A DNA stretch of 64,000 nucleotides from Bacteroidota bacterium (GCA_022708055.1 JAKIZK010000002.1:313-64312), one strand, 5' to 3'. Positions 35,474-45,678 are shown, counted from the stretch's first letter. Made by a program: numbers and translations. The notes: generated by a model from the sequence alone, not told the origin.

Positions 35474-38416
35474 ATGGCAAAGAGACTATTAATATTAATT
35501 TTATTGGTTGCTGCACTTAAGGGACGATCGCAGGAGTTTAAACAAATCAGCGATAGTCTTCTTTATTATTATCAGTTACAAGATTATGAAAAAGCACTCC
35601 CGTATGCCGAAAAGGCAACGGAATTAATAAAAACAAATTATGGTGTTGAAAATAAACTATACAGTAGTTTTCTTTCCATTCAATCGGTAATATTAATTGG
35701 AAATGCGTCTTTTCAAAAAGCGGAACAATCTTTATTGGTTCTTAAAGAAATAAATGCAAAAATTTTTGGAACCGGCAATGAAGAATATATAAAAGTGTTG
35801 AACCTGTTGGCTGTTGTGTATAACCGCATTGGGCAGGATGAAAAAACCATCCCACTGCTTATAGAATCTGCGGCTTTTCATAAAAAATCTTTTGGCGACA
35901 GTAGCTATGAATATGGCTCCGCTCTCAACCGGCTTGCCAAAGTATATGAAGATATTGGTAATAACGAGCAGGCGCTACCTGTTGCTGAGCAAGCTGTAAG
36001 TATAATAGAAGTTTCAAAAGGAAAGCAAAGCCTGGAATACGCAACCGGCTTAACCAATCTTGCAATTATTAAAAAAAACATGGGCAAACCGGAAGAAGCA
36101 GAACCAGCATTACTTACTACATTGGAAATTCGAAAAAAACTGGCCGGCGAATTCAGCAACGATGTTGCAAATAGCCTGAACAATCTGGCCGTACTCTATA
36201 GCGATCTGGAACAATATCAAAAATCGGCAGATTATTACTTGAAAGCTGCTGCTATTTATGAAAAATTAAAAGGCAAATCAAGTTTTGAATATTTAACTAC
36301 TCTTTCTAATCTGGCATCTGCCTGCGATTATCTTGAACAATTTGATAAGGCTTTGGCTTTTTTGAATGAAGCCCTTGATCTTGCCAAAAAAAATTATGAT
36401 GAAGACTGGCCTTTGCTCCAAAACATAAAACGCAATCTGGGCGAACTTTATATTTCAATGGAAAACTACGACAAGGCACTTCCTTTATTAGAAGAAAGTC
36501 TGGCTTATGAAGAAAAAAAGAACGACAAAAGCAACGCCTATGCCATGGCGCTAAATAATCTTGCTTTGCTGCAACACAGCATAGCAAATGATAGTGTGGC
36601 TGAGCGTCTTTACAAAAAATCTTTACAGGTTACAAAGACTATCATGGGCAACCACCATCGCGATTATGCTGCCACACTTGGAAACCTGGCTTCGCTATAT
36701 CAACAGGAAAAAAAATTCAATCAAGCCATAGGCTTAAGAAAAGAAGCCATTGAGATTGAAAAGAACTGGATGATTAATTTGTTTGCTGTTTTATCTGAAT
36801 CGGAAAAGTTGAACTACATTCAGCGACTGGAATTCAACCAGTATTCCAATCTATCTTTATTATTTCAATTCCCGGAAGCTTCGGCTTCCTATTATATTGA
36901 TTGCTTCAATCAACAATTATTTTTACAATCACTTTTACTTACAGAAAGCAAAAACAGGCTACTCGCTATCAGAGAAAATAAAGATTCCTTGCTTCAGGCA
37001 GTATTTACAAAATGGAACAATGGAAAAATATTGTTGGCAAAACAATATGCACTGCCTGAAGAAAACCGAAATCAAAACCTTAGCAAATGGGAAGCTGAAA
37101 CAGAGGCTAATGAAAAAGAATTGATACGCCTTTCTTCCCGCTTCAGAGATTTAAAAAACGCATTTAACATCAAAATGCAGGATGTGCAGCAAAGGCTCAA
37201 TATTAATGAGGCATGGGTATCATTTGTACGCTTTCATACAGTAAAAAACAAAGAAGCTGACAGTATTGTTTATGCCGCTTTTGTTTTAAAAAAAGAAGAT
37301 TCGGTTCCCTTATTTATTCCACTATTTGAAGAACAAAGTTTATTAAGACAAGTAAACTATCTGGGTAAAACTTCAAAAGTAGTAGTGAATATGATGTACC
37401 CCTACAAAACTAGTAACGGCTATAGCACCACAGCACCCAATCATCTACTTTATCAAATGCTGTGGGCACCACTGGAGCATGCACTTAAGGGAATCAATAC
37501 AGTGTACTACAGCCCTGCAGGAAAACTTTACAATATTGCATTTGAAGCATTGTCGGTTGATAGCACACAATTACTTTCAGATAAATATGAAATGCAACAA
37601 TTAACCGGAGCGGGTTATTTTGTAAATAAAACGCTGCAAAATAATCAAAGCCCAACTGATAAAATTGTACTCTTTGGTAATCCTGATTTTTCATTGGACA
37701 GTGCAGCATTGATTTATTATTATCAAGAAAACTCTTTGAAAACAAAAAAACCGGAAATAATAAATTCAACAGGCAGTTGGCCACAATTGCCGGGCACAGG
37801 CGAAGAAATAGACTCTATCAGCAAAATTTTTTCCAGTTACAAAAAACTTGTAACATCTTTTACCGGTGTACAAGCATCCGAAAAAAATTTGAAACTGCTG
37901 AACAATCAATCACCGTCATCAATTTTTATTGGTACGCATGGGTTTTTTCTTCCTGCTCCACAGAGCAATCGCCAGTTTGCCGGAAATGTATATGCCCGCG
38001 ATGCCAATCCTTTGCTAAGAAGCGGCTTAATTCTTTCCGGCGGCAACTATGCATGGTCTGGCAAAAAACCAATTGATGGAATTGAAGACGGCGTAGTAAC
38101 AGCCTATGAAATTTCACAATTGAATCTGAGTAATACAAAACTGGTTGTACTAAGTGCCTGCGAAACCGGTTTGGGAGATGTAAATGCAACTGAAGGTGTT
38201 TTTGGTTTGCAAAGAGCATTTAAGTTGGCAGGTGTAAATAAATTAATTGTGAGCCTTTGGAAAGTGCCCGATAAAGAAACTGCTGAACTTATGAAAATAT
38301 TTTACACGCAGCTTTTGGCCGGAAATTCCATTGAAAAAGCTTTTGCCACTGCAAAAGCCAAAATGCGAAAAAAATACTCGCCTTATTATTGGGCTGCGTT
38401 TGTTTTAGTTGAATAA
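35474..38416 (+). CDS. Secreted TPR-CHAT domain protein
   Basis: This ~980-residue protein starts at ATG 35474 (MAKRLLILILLVAALKGRSQ, a signal peptide; an upstream in-frame ATG at 35432 would precede it). Residues ~30-430 are a run of about ten tetratricopeptide repeats (for example AEKATELIKTNYG, LNNLAVLYSDLEQYQKSA). A helical linker follows. The C-terminal ~300 residues are a CHAT domain, a caspase-like peptidase fold, with the catalytic dyad His822 (FIGTHGFF) and Cys896 (LSACETG), both intact. CHAT-TPR proteins are known as proteases in some defence systems; this one is exported and stands alone, with no gasdermin or Cas gene nearby, so its target is unknown. Confidence 0.88.
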   Translation: MAKRLLILILLVAALKGRSQEFKQISDSLLYYYQLQDYEKALPYAEKATELIKTNYGVENKLYSSFLSIQSVILIGNASFQKAEQSLLVLKEINAKIFGTGNEEYIKVLNLLAVVYNRIGQDEKTIPLLIESAAFHKKSFGDSSYEYGSALNRLAKVYEDIGNNEQALPVAEQAVSIIEVSKGKQSLEYATGLTNLAIIKKNMGKPEEAEPALLTTLEIRKKLAGEFSNDVANSLNNLAVLYSDLEQYQKSADYYLKAAAIYEKLKGKSSFEYLTTLSNLASACDYLEQFDKALAFLNEALDLAKKNYDEDWPLLQNIKRNLGELYISMENYDKALPLLEESLAYEEKKNDKSNAYAMALNNLALLQHSIANDSVAERLYKKSLQVTKTIMGNHHRDYAATLGNLASLYQQEKKFNQAIGLRKEAIEIEKNWMINLFAVLSESEKLNYIQRLEFNQYSNLSLLFQFPEASASYYIDCFNQQLFLQSLLLTESKNRLLAIRENKDSLLQAVFTKWNNGKILLAKQYALPEENRNQNLSKWEAETEANEKELIRLSSRFRDLKNAFNIKMQDVQQRLNINEAWVSFVRFHTVKNKEADSIVYAAFVLKKEDSVPLFIPLFEEQSLLRQVNYLGKTSKVVVNMMYPYKTSNGYSTTAPNHLLYQMLWAPLEHALKGINTVYYSPAGKLYNIAFEALSVDSTQLLSDKYEMQQLTGAGYFVNKTLQNNQSPTDKIVLFGNPDFSLDSAALIYYYQENSLKTKKPEIINSTGSWPQLPGTGEEIDSISKIFSSYKKLVTSFTGVQASEKNLKLLNNQSPSSIFIGTHGFFLPAPQSNRQFAGNVYARDANPLLRSGLILSGGNYAWSGKKPIDGIEDGVVTAYEISQLNLSNTKLVVLSACETGLGDVNATEGVFGLQRAFKLAGVNKLIVSLWKVPDKETAELMKIFYTQLLAGNSIEKAFATAKAKMRKKYSPYYWAAFVLVE

Positions 38417-38432
38417 ACAATTGAGCACATTG

Positions 38433-39260
38433 CTACTCATGTACACACATCACCGGTATATGCGATTGAAAAACCATTTGTTTGGTGGTGCTGGGTTTAA
38501 ACAAGCTGTCGAGCAATTTGTGTTTTTTGGGAATAACAATAATTATATCCAGATTATTTTTTTCGGCAAACTCATTGATGCCGTCTTCAATATCCGGATG
38601 TTCAATAAAATGATAAACCGGATTGGCTTTTTCCAGCATGGTATGCAATAGCGCTGACTCTTCGGTGGTGCCGGGAGAAAAATTTTTATTCTTATAATCT
38701 GCATTTAAAACATGGAGTTGGGCGCCAAGCTCTTTAACAAAATCGGCAATCATTTTTCCTGGTGTTGATTTTACTACATCTTTAAAATCGCAGGCAAACC
38801 CAATATGGCGAATGCCTTGTCCATATTCTTTTCCCGGTGGTACACATATCACCGGCCAGGTTAAATGCCGAATAGCTGATAGGGTAGTACTGCCAAATAA
38901 AATTCTTTCAATTCCTGAGTGGCCTCGGGTGCCCATTACTACTGCAAAGGGATTAATCTTTGCACACAATTCTTCCAACTCATAAGCCACATTGCCCATT
39001 CGGGTTTCAGTATATATTTTCACCGTACCGGATGTTATATGTTCCAATTCTTTTTTTACTGCGCCTAATTTTTTCTCTGCCGATTTTTTTAAATCATCTA
39101 CCGAAATCATTGCAACCGGCACATCAGAGTAATTGATTGGCAATTGAAACACATGCAAAAGCAGTAAACTGGCATTTATAGATTTCGCCATATCAGCTGC
39201 ATAGTTCATCGCATTGGTAGCTACAGGAGAAAAATCGGTTGGAACAATTATTGTTTTCAT
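38433..39260 (-). CDS. Universal stress protein with two Usp domains
   Basis: This 275-residue protein has two tandem UspA domains: MKTIIVPTDFSPVATNAMNYA starts the first, GIRHIGFACDFKDVV the second. The GTRGHSGIERILFGSTT nucleotide-binding loop (G-2x-G-9x-G type) is in the first domain. Such proteins are cytoplasmic and induced by stress; ATP binding is likely from the loop in the first domain, while the second domain lacks a clear one. It converges with the CHAT gene with 16 bases between stops. Confidence 0.87.
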   Translation of the reverse strand: MKTIIVPTDFSPVATNAMNYAADMAKSINASLLLLHVFQLPINYSDVPVAMISVDDLKKSAEKKLGAVKKELEHITSGTVKIYTETRMGNVAYELEELCAKINPFAVVMGTRGHSGIERILFGSTTLSAIRHLTWPVICVPPGKEYGQGIRHIGFACDFKDVVKSTPGKMIADFVKELGAQLHVLNADYKNKNFSPGTTEESALLHTMLEKANPVYHFIEHPDIEDGINEFAEKNNLDIIIVIPKKHKLLDSLFKPSTTKQMVFQSHIPVMCVHE

Positions 39261-39319
39261 TGTTGAATATTTTTCTAATTAAAATTATTTCAGATGCTTT
39301 ATCTTTTTACTGATTGCAA

Positions 39320-40570
39320 TCAATAATGCAACTGATTTTGATGAAAATATTTAAAAAGGCTAAGACTTACCAAAACGGTTATGATAACCTCTGTTATTAA
39401 TACAGCGGCAACAGTGCCCATTGCATAATATTGGGGTGCGAACAGCAGGTTGGCAAGCAGATTAATAAATAAACCAATTGCAAAAATTTTAAAATATCGT
39501 TCACGCTGATTCGTTGCCAGCAAGACCAGTGCGCCGGGCATATTCAAACACACGACAGGAACGGCAATACAAAACATCCGAAAAATGAGTATGGACATAG
39601 TGTTTGCCTCTTTAATAAAAAAACCAATAATGGATGGTGCAAACAGTGCGGCCATGGCACTTATAGCAACCATCAGCCAGAAAAATGGTAAAAATGTTTT
39701 TTTGAAATAAATTTTATACTGACTGCTGTTAATCCTGCATAGTGCCGGGTAAATGGATTGTGCAAAAGCTGTCAAAACCTGTTTCATGGCAAAATAAATT
39801 CGCTCCGCAACGCTAAAATATCCCGCCATCAAATCATTGGAATACAAACGAAGTATAAAAAGGTTTCCATATTGCATCAGGTTCATGGTTAGATTGGCTG
39901 CGGTAACCGGTGCCCCTTCTATCAATAATCTCTTTATTTCCTTCAAAGAACAACCCAAGGCTTTCAAATGATACCGATTGACAATAAAAACAGAAGCAGC
40001 AATGGCTGTTATGATATTTCCCAAACCCAGAAAAAATATAAAAAGAGAAGTATGATCCGGCCTGCTGATAAATAAAAAGACCAGCAACACAAATAATATT
40101 TTTGAAAGCAATAATGCGGCAGCCATCCATTGCAGTTTTTCCATACCCTGAAAAAACCAAGAGGGCAATAAGGCCTGGCCGGGCACAAACACAAATGCAA
40201 GTGCATATAAAATAAAATGCTGTTGAATAAAAGAAAATATCAGCGATAATAAAAGGAGTAAAAAAAAACCAACACTACATAAAATAATTCTGAGATAAAT
40301 ACTGTGGTAAAAAAGTTTCGAAAGCTTTTCTGTATCCGTTCTGTTTTGTGCCACAGAACGGGAGCCCGTCTGTCCATATCCATATTCTGCAAGGGTTGAC
40401 AATAAAAACATAACCACTTGCGCTACGGCAACCAAACCAAAGTTTTCAATGCCAATTTTTATAATGACAAAGGGAACTACCAGTAATTGCAACAATGCAT
40501 TGATCCCTTGCGCCAGGGTTAATGAAAAAAAATTCCGGAAAACCAGTTTGTTATTTACAAGTTCCTTCAC
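39320..40570 (-). CDS. Polysaccharide flippase (Wzx/MATE-like oligosaccharide transporter)
   Basis: This 416-residue membrane protein has about twelve hydrophobic segments. The start is GTG 40570 (MKELVNNKLVFRNFFSLTLAQG), preceding the first segment. Features of the polysaccharide biosynthesis/Wzx family include FGLVAVAQVVMFLLS near the start and the repeated bundle of segments after FRMFCIAVPVV. It would flip undecaprenyl-linked sugar units across the inner membrane. No Wzy or glycosyltransferases are adjacent; the DUF3089 gene upstream on the same strand is 42 bases away. Confidence 0.82.
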   Translation of the reverse strand: MKELVNNKLVFRNFFSLTLAQGINALLQLLVVPFVIIKIGIENFGLVAVAQVVMFLLSTLAEYGYGQTGSRSVAQNRTDTEKLSKLFYHSIYLRIILCSVGFFLLLLLSLIFSFIQQHFILYALAFVFVPGQALLPSWFFQGMEKLQWMAAALLLSKILFVLLVFLFISRPDHTSLFIFFLGLGNIITAIAASVFIVNRYHLKALGCSLKEIKRLLIEGAPVTAANLTMNLMQYGNLFILRLYSNDLMAGYFSVAERIYFAMKQVLTAFAQSIYPALCRINSSQYKIYFKKTFLPFFWLMVAISAMAALFAPSIIGFFIKEANTMSILIFRMFCIAVPVVCLNMPGALVLLATNQRERYFKIFAIGLFINLLANLLFAPQYYAMGTVAAVLITEVIITVLVSLSLFKYFHQNQLHY

Positions 40571-40612
40571 CGTTTGCGAAGTTAAGCCCGCATTTCAGCG
40601 ATATAGAAAATA

Positions 40613-41638
40613 TTATTGCTTCCAAAAAGCCATAATCCGTTGTCGAATATTTTCTCTAAGATTTACATAAAATAAATTGATGTCGCCTACATGATAGTTT
40701 TTGGTAAAGTAGAAAAAGCTTCCGGGAAATTTTGGCTTTGATACATACAGCAAGGCATTACTGATTTGTGCATCGGTTGTTGATTTATATATTTTATTAA
40801 AATCTCGCAACACAGATCCTTTATTTTCTTTTTTATCTGCGTAAGTGGTTTCGGTACTCCAGTTGAGTGGATTGGTAACCCAGGAGTTGCCGTTTTCATT
40901 TTTTAAATACACAGGATTGTATCCTTTGCGATAGGTTCTCCAACCACAAACACAACCGGTTTGCAGCGAGTCTTTACATACGGTAATGCTCGTAAAATAA
41001 TTTTTGGGTATGGCCCAACCTAAAATGTAAGCCACTACCAGACGATTGGCCAGGGGTTTGTCTTCAAAATATTCATTCAATAATTTTTCGGCAAGCAGTG
41101 CACCCTGGCTATGCCCGGCAATAATGATGGGGCGGCCATTGTTCCAGTTTTTTAAATAATATTCAAATGCATTTTTTAAATCTTCATAAGCAGTATCCAA
41201 CGCATGATCTGCATACTTGTCTCTTTTAAAAAAAGTACTGATATGTGCTTGTCGGTAGCGGGGCGCAAACACACGACACTGTTCATTAAACACACTTGCC
41301 TGATATAACACTGGATAATAATCGGTTTTGGCATTCAACAAAGCATCATCAATAGCTGCATTTATTTCTTTTTTAGTACCGGTATAGGTGGTGGGATGCA
41401 AATAAAAAACATCTACCATTGAATCTTTATACTCAGAATTTATTAATGGTAAAGGCACACTATCTGATGGGTCGTGCTTCCAGGGGTGAGCCGCCCAGTA
41501 ATTTAGGTTGCTATATTCCGGCCTGCCATCAGCACTTTTAAAATTGTAAAATTTCTTATAAGGCAGGTATTTATTGGAACAAGAAAAAAGAAAAACCGAG
41601 AAAATAAATAAGATTAATGCGATATAAAAATTTTTCAA
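40613..41638 (-). CDS. DUF3089 lipoprotein with alpha/beta-hydrolase motif
   Basis: This 341-residue protein starts at TTG 41638. Residues 1-20 form a lipoprotein signal with lipobox VFLFSC (Cys at the cleavage point). It has the DUF3089 core, including DVFYLHPTTY and the nucleophile elbow GHSQG (IIAGHSQGALLAEKLLNEYF), so it is likely a serine hydrolase anchored to a membrane. Late Asp/His residues are less clear. It would act in the periplasm or on the outer surface; the substrate is unknown. It is on the same strand as the flippase, 42 bases apart. Confidence 0.8.
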   Translation of the reverse strand: MKNFYIALILFIFSVFLFSCSNKYLPYKKFYNFKSADGRPEYSNLNYWAAHPWKHDPSDSVPLPLINSEYKDSMVDVFYLHPTTYTGTKKEINAAIDDALLNAKTDYYPVLYQASVFNEQCRVFAPRYRQAHISTFFKRDKYADHALDTAYEDLKNAFEYYLKNWNNGRPIIIAGHSQGALLAEKLLNEYFEDKPLANRLVVAYILGWAIPKNYFTSITVCKDSLQTGCVCGWRTYRKGYNPVYLKNENGNSWVTNPLNWSTETTYADKKENKGSVLRDFNKIYKSTTDAQISNALLYVSKPKFPGSFFYFTKNYHVGDINLFYVNLRENIRQRIMAFWKQ

Positions 41639-41802
41639 ATTGTTGGTTTTTAAATGAGTTTCCGGAAAAATGGTTGTCCGAAAATAAGTAGAATGAAAAT
41701 ATTATTAAAAATATTCTTCTTTAATTTTATTTATAACTTATTCGTTTTCAATACATAATTTAAAGTTAACCTAAAAATTAGCAAAGGTTGAAAATAAAAA
41801 CT

Positions 41803-41847
41803 GGTACTTTATTTTGCATAGTACCGTATATCGCCTTAGTTTTGTAC
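41803..41847 (+). promoter_or_regulatory. padR promoter with GTAC-type operator repeats
   Basis: TTTG (41813-41816) is followed after 20 bases by TAGTTTTG (41837-41844), a full Bacteroidetes promoter. GTAC occurs at 41804, 41821 and 41844, with an inverted repeat GGTACT-N11-AGTACC (41803-41825) overlapping the -33 region and another GTAC at the -7 box. This is likely where the PadR repressor binds to control its own operon. Confidence 0.6.
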
Positions 41848-41872
41848 TGTCAATTGATAAAATAGCAAGGAA

Positions 41873-42226
41873 ATGAATATAGAAAATACACAGAGCCAGA
41901 TGCGCAAAGGGATTTTGGAGTTTTGCATTCTCTCCATCATCCGTCGTGGTGAAGCCTACCCCAGCGATATTGTTGAAGAAATGAAGTCGGTCAATCTTCA
42001 AATATTGGAAGGTACATTGTATCCACTGCTTACCCGACTCAAAAATGCAGATATGCTTACCTACCGATGGGTAGAAAGTAACTCCGGCCCGCCAAGAAAA
42101 TATTTTATGCTGACAGAAAAAGGAGAAACCTTTTATAAAGAACTGGAACAAACCTGGAATGAACTTTCAAATGGTGTAAACAGTTTGGCAAATAAAAAAC
42201 CCGACGAACCTTTAACCAACCAATAA
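41873..42226 (+). CDS. PadR-family transcriptional regulator
   Basis: This 117-residue winged-helix protein has QMRKGILEFCILSIIRRGEAYPSDIVEEM and the DNA-binding helix TLYPLLTRLKNADMLT, followed by the wing SNSGPPRKYFMLTEKGE. PadR proteins usually repress operons for envelope or stress genes. It is the first gene of an operon with the PspC-domain gene 30 bases downstream, an arrangement conserved in Bacteroidetes. It probably binds the GTAC repeats upstream (41803-41847). Confidence 0.92.
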   Translation: MNIENTQSQMRKGILEFCILSIIRRGEAYPSDIVEEMKSVNLQILEGTLYPLLTRLKNADMLTYRWVESNSGPPRKYFMLTEKGETFYKELEQTWNELSNGVNSLANKKPDEPLTNQ

Positions 42227-42256
42227 TAAAAACCTACTCAACCAAAAAAATTTAAA

Positions 42257-44449
42257 ATGAAAAAGATCATCAACATAAACCTGAGTGGACGGGTAATACC
42301 GATAGAAGACAGTGCTTATGAAAAACTACAGGCTTATATCGAAAGTCTTCGCCGCTATTTTGCACATGAAGAAGGTCGCGATGAAATCATCAACGACATT
42401 GAAGCCCGACTGGCCGAGCTGATGAGCGAAAAAATAAGATTAGGCTCAGGTGCTATTACTGATGCTGATGTGAGTGAAATGATTGCTTCCATGGGAACCA
42501 TTGAAGATTTTGAAGCGGCAGATAAAGAAACCGGTGAGTCATCTTCATCAAAATCAAATAGCAATCAGACGTACACCAACTATAACAAACCCAGAGGTAG
42601 ATTGTACCGCGACAATAACGATAAATTTATTGGCGGTGTGTGTAGTGGTATTGCTTCTTATTTTAATATTGATCCCGTAGTAGTCAGGTTATTGTTTGCC
42701 ATACTTGCTTTTGCAACAGGCTTAGGATTCTTAGCCTATATTATTTTATGGATTGTATTACCTCCAAAAGATCTGGAAGGTTATTCGGGCAGAAGATTAT
42801 ATCGTAATCCAGATGATAAAATGATTGCCGGAGTAGCGGGCGGATTGGGTGCTTATTTTCATAAAAGTGCAAATACCATACGGCTCATATTTGCAGCGCC
42901 GATATTGCTCAATTTAATCATCAGCATACTTTCCGGGTTTCGATTTCACAGCGATTTCGACTTTAAATTAAGTGTAGGTATCGGTTCCTTTACCGGAACA
43001 TTTATTTTGGCTTATATTATTTTATGGATTGTACTTCCAGAAGCCGGCAGTGATTATCAAAAAATGGAAATGCGGGGAGAAACGGTGGATGTAAACCGTA
43101 TTCGTCAAAATGTAAAGGAAAGTATGGAAGGTATGAAGGACCGAATGCAGGAATGGGGCAAGGAAGTAAAAGAAACGGCACAAAATTTTGGAACCCGTGC
43201 AAAAGAATTTACCACCAATAAAGGTAGTGCTTTTGCAAATGAAGTAAGAGATACGGCACGCCGGTCTAATAATGGTGTCGGGCATATCATCGGTGTTCTT
43301 TTTAAAGCCTTCTTACTTTTTGTAGTCGGCTGTATTGCCTTTGGTTTGTTTGTAGCTCTAATTGCTTTAATATTTAGCGGTGCTGCCTGGTGGCCTGTTA
43401 ATAATTTTTTGTGGACTAGCAAAAGTCAACAACTTTATGCATGGGGCACACTTATTTTCTTCTTAGGTGTTCCACTCATAGGTTTTATTGTGTGGGTTAT
43501 CAGAAGAGTCATAAAAGTTCGCTCTCGCAATAATTATCTGGGATGGACATTTGGTGGTCTGTGGGTTCTGGGTTGGATATGTGCCGTATTATTTGCTTCC
43601 AGCATTTCCAATGATTTCAATTACTGGAAGAATGATGGCGGAAAAGAAATTACAATCACGCAGCCTGCCAATGGAAAAATGATAGTAGCCGTAACAGCTG
43701 CCGAGCTGGAGCAAACCAGAAGCAGATGGTGGAATGATGATAATGATGGGTGGAGTTTGACACCCGATACCTTGCGCCTTTCCACTGTAAAAATTGATGA
43801 AGTAGTTCCCAGTTTGGATGGTAATTATCACGTTATTATCAAAAAATACAGCTATGGCCGTTCGGCCGAAGAAGCTTACAACAGAGCCATTGCCATTCAG
43901 TACAATGTAAATTATAAAGACAGTATTCTTGATTTGGGAAATGGATATGCTATCAGCAAGGATAAAAAATTCCGTTTTCAACAGGTGCATATTCAAATAC
44001 AAGTGCCGGTAGGCAAAAAAATCCGCTTTGATGAGTCGGTTGCAGAAAAACTAAGTCAGGTTAATTTTAAAATCAAACGCAGGCTACATAAAAATGTAGG
44101 TATAGAAATAGAAGACGAACACGAGTGGAGAAACCGATTTGAATATGAAACCGACGTTGATTACATAATGGGCGAAGATAAACAACTACATCGCCCCGAT
44201 GGTAAAGCGGTTGATGAAATCAAAATAAAGAGATACGATGATTCAAATGATTCAATTGAAAATCAGAAAGAAATTGAAGAATTAAGAAACAGGCAAAAAC
44301 AAGACAGTATGAAAATAAAAAAACTGGAAGAAAAACAAAAATTACTTCAAAATAATTCCGGCACATTTATTAATAACAAAGTAAACGAAACAGAAACGGC
44401 ATATAGCATTAGTCCTTCGCCTGTATCATCCGCCACCATTTTATTTTAA
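42257..44449 (+). CDS. Envelope protein with two PspC domains
   Basis: This 730-residue inner-membrane protein is of the PadR-linked PspC family. The N-terminus (MKKIININLSGRVIPIED) leads a cytoplasmic part with a Glu-rich helix. Two PspC domains follow at about 113-175 (GRLYRDNNDKFIGGVCSGIA) and 182-255 (RRLYRNPDDKMIAGVAGGLG), each ending in a hydrophobic LAYIILWIVLP segment. A cytoplasmic helix and two more membrane segments come next, then a large domain with a Lys/Glu-rich end. The family is thought to sense or support envelope stress; a definite job is not shown. It is cotranscribed with PadR. A terminator follows at 44500-44531. Confidence 0.88.
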   Translation: MKKIININLSGRVIPIEDSAYEKLQAYIESLRRYFAHEEGRDEIINDIEARLAELMSEKIRLGSGAITDADVSEMIASMGTIEDFEAADKETGESSSSKSNSNQTYTNYNKPRGRLYRDNNDKFIGGVCSGIASYFNIDPVVVRLLFAILAFATGLGFLAYIILWIVLPPKDLEGYSGRRLYRNPDDKMIAGVAGGLGAYFHKSANTIRLIFAAPILLNLIISILSGFRFHSDFDFKLSVGIGSFTGTFILAYIILWIVLPEAGSDYQKMEMRGETVDVNRIRQNVKESMEGMKDRMQEWGKEVKETAQNFGTRAKEFTTNKGSAFANEVRDTARRSNNGVGHIIGVLFKAFLLFVVGCIAFGLFVALIALIFSGAAWWPVNNFLWTSKSQQLYAWGTLIFFLGVPLIGFIVWVIRRVIKVRSRNNYLGWTFGGLWVLGWICAVLFASSISNDFNYWKNDGGKEITITQPANGKMIVAVTAAELEQTRSRWWNDDNDGWSLTPDTLRLSTVKIDEVVPSLDGNYHVIIKKYSYGRSAEEAYNRAIAIQYNVNYKDSILDLGNGYAISKDKKFRFQQVHIQIQVPVGKKIRFDESVAEKLSQVNFKIKRRLHKNVGIEIEDEHEWRNRFEYETDVDYIMGEDKQLHRPDGKAVDEIKIKRYDDSNDSIENQKEIEELRNRQKQDSMKIKKLEEKQKLLQNNSGTFINNKVNETETAYSISPSPVSSATILF

Positions 44450-44499
44450 TAACCCTTTGGTTGGGTACATCTCCACCTTTTTAAAAGCGAGATAAGAAC

Positions 44500-44531
44500 A
44501 AGCCTCCTTCATATTTTGAAGGGGGCTTTTT
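44500..44531 (+). terminator. Intrinsic terminator after the padR-pspC operon
   Basis: The plus strand forms an 11-bp stem (AAGCCTCCTTC with GAAGGGGGCTT, one T-G pair) with loop ATATTTT and then a T-run. Confidence 0.8.
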
Positions 44532-44533
44532 GT

Positions 44534-44541
44534 TACATTTG
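44534..44541 (+). promoter_or_regulatory. gcvT -7 box
   Basis: TACATTTG at 44534-44541 fits TAnnTTTG and lies 30 bases before the gcvT ATG (44572), directly after the terminator of the upstream operon. The nearest upstream TTTG (44515-44518) is only 15 bases away, so the -33 element is uncertain. Confidence 0.45.
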
Positions 44542-44571
44542 CCTCCAAATAAACCAAGTACAAAAAAATTT

Positions 44572-45678
44572 ATGAAGAACACTCCTTTTACTAATAAACA
44601 TATTGCACTGGGTGCAAAAATGGCTGCATTTGCCGGATACAATATGCCCATTTCTTATACAGGCATCAATGATGAACACGCAGCGGTAAGAAAAAATGCA
44701 GGCATTTTTGATGTAAGCCACATGGGAGAATTTATCCTGAAAGGATCAAATGCTTTGGATTTGATACAGCGTGTAACCAGCAATGATGCAGCAAAATTGA
44801 AGGCAGGCCAGGTACAATATAGTTGCTTGCCCAATAACAACGGGGGTATTGTTGATGACCTGCTTGTTTATTGTCTGGAAGTACACGACCCTGCCAAAAG
44901 CGAATCGGGTGCATATATGCTTGTCGTAAATGCTTCTAACATAGAAAAGGATTGGAACTGGATTCAGCAGTTCAATAACAAATCTGTAGAGATGCATAAC
45001 ATATCCGACAAAACAGGATTGCTTGCTGTACAAGGCCCACATGCAACCAGAATATTACAGCCTCTTACAGATATCGATCTATTGAACATGAAGTATTACA
45101 CATTTGAAAAAGGAAGTTTTGCGGGAGTCAGCAACGTACTCATCAGCGCTACCGGATATACAGGTGCCGGCGGGGTAGAAATTTATTTTGAGAACAAAGA
45201 AAATGATGCAGATAAAATTTGGGATGCCATTTTTAAAGCAGGCGAGCCATATGGGTTAAAACCGGCAGGCCTTGGTGCCAGAGATACACTGAGACTTGAA
45301 ATGGGATTTTGTCTTTATGGGAATGATATTGATGACACGACTTCGCCCATTGAAGCCGGACTGGGTTGGATAACTAAGTTTACAAAAGATTTTAACTCAA
45401 AAGCCATTTTTGAAAAACAGAAAGCGGAAGGACCCATAAGAAAGCTCGCGGGATTTGAACTTTTAGAAAAAGGAATACCCCGACATGGATATGAAATAAA
45501 AAATACATCCGGTGAAACAATAGGTCGGGTAACATCCGGCACTCAGTCGCCCAGCCTGGGTAAAGCCATTGGACTCGGGTATGTACTTAGCGCATCGGCC
45601 GCTATTGATACGGAAATATTCATACAAGTAAGAGATAAAATGCTGAAAGCAAAAGTGGTGAAACTTCCTTTTGCATAA
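44572..45678 (+). CDS. gcvT: Aminomethyltransferase (glycine cleavage T protein)
   Basis: This 368-residue tetrahydrofolate-dependent enzyme releases ammonia from the aminomethyl group on lipoyl-GcvH and forms methylene-THF. Family blocks are [35 protein letters not shown] (core GIFDVSHMG), [15 protein letters not shown] and the C-terminal [22 protein letters not shown] chose ATG 44572 ([18 protein letters not shown]); an in-frame TTG at 44530 lies within the terminator/promoter region. It stands alone here, without gcvH or gcvP. Confidence 0.93.
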   Translation: MKNTPFTNKHIALGAKMAAFAGYNMPISYTGINDEHAAVRKNAGIFDVSHMGEFILKGSNALDLIQRVTSNDAAKLKAGQVQYSCLPNNNGGIVDDLLVYCLEVHDPAKSESGAYMLVVNASNIEKDWNWIQQFNNKSVEMHNISDKTGLLAVQGPHATRILQPLTDIDLLNMKYYTFEKGSFAGVSNVLISATGYTGAGGVEIYFENKENDADKIWDAIFKAGEPYGLKPAGLGARDTLRLEMGFCLYGNDIDDTTSPIEAGLGWITKFTKDFNSKAIFEKQKAEGPIRKLAGFELLEKGIPRHGYEIKNTSGETIGRVTSGTQSPSLGKAIGLGYVLSASAAIDTEIFIQVRDKMLKAKVVKLPFA

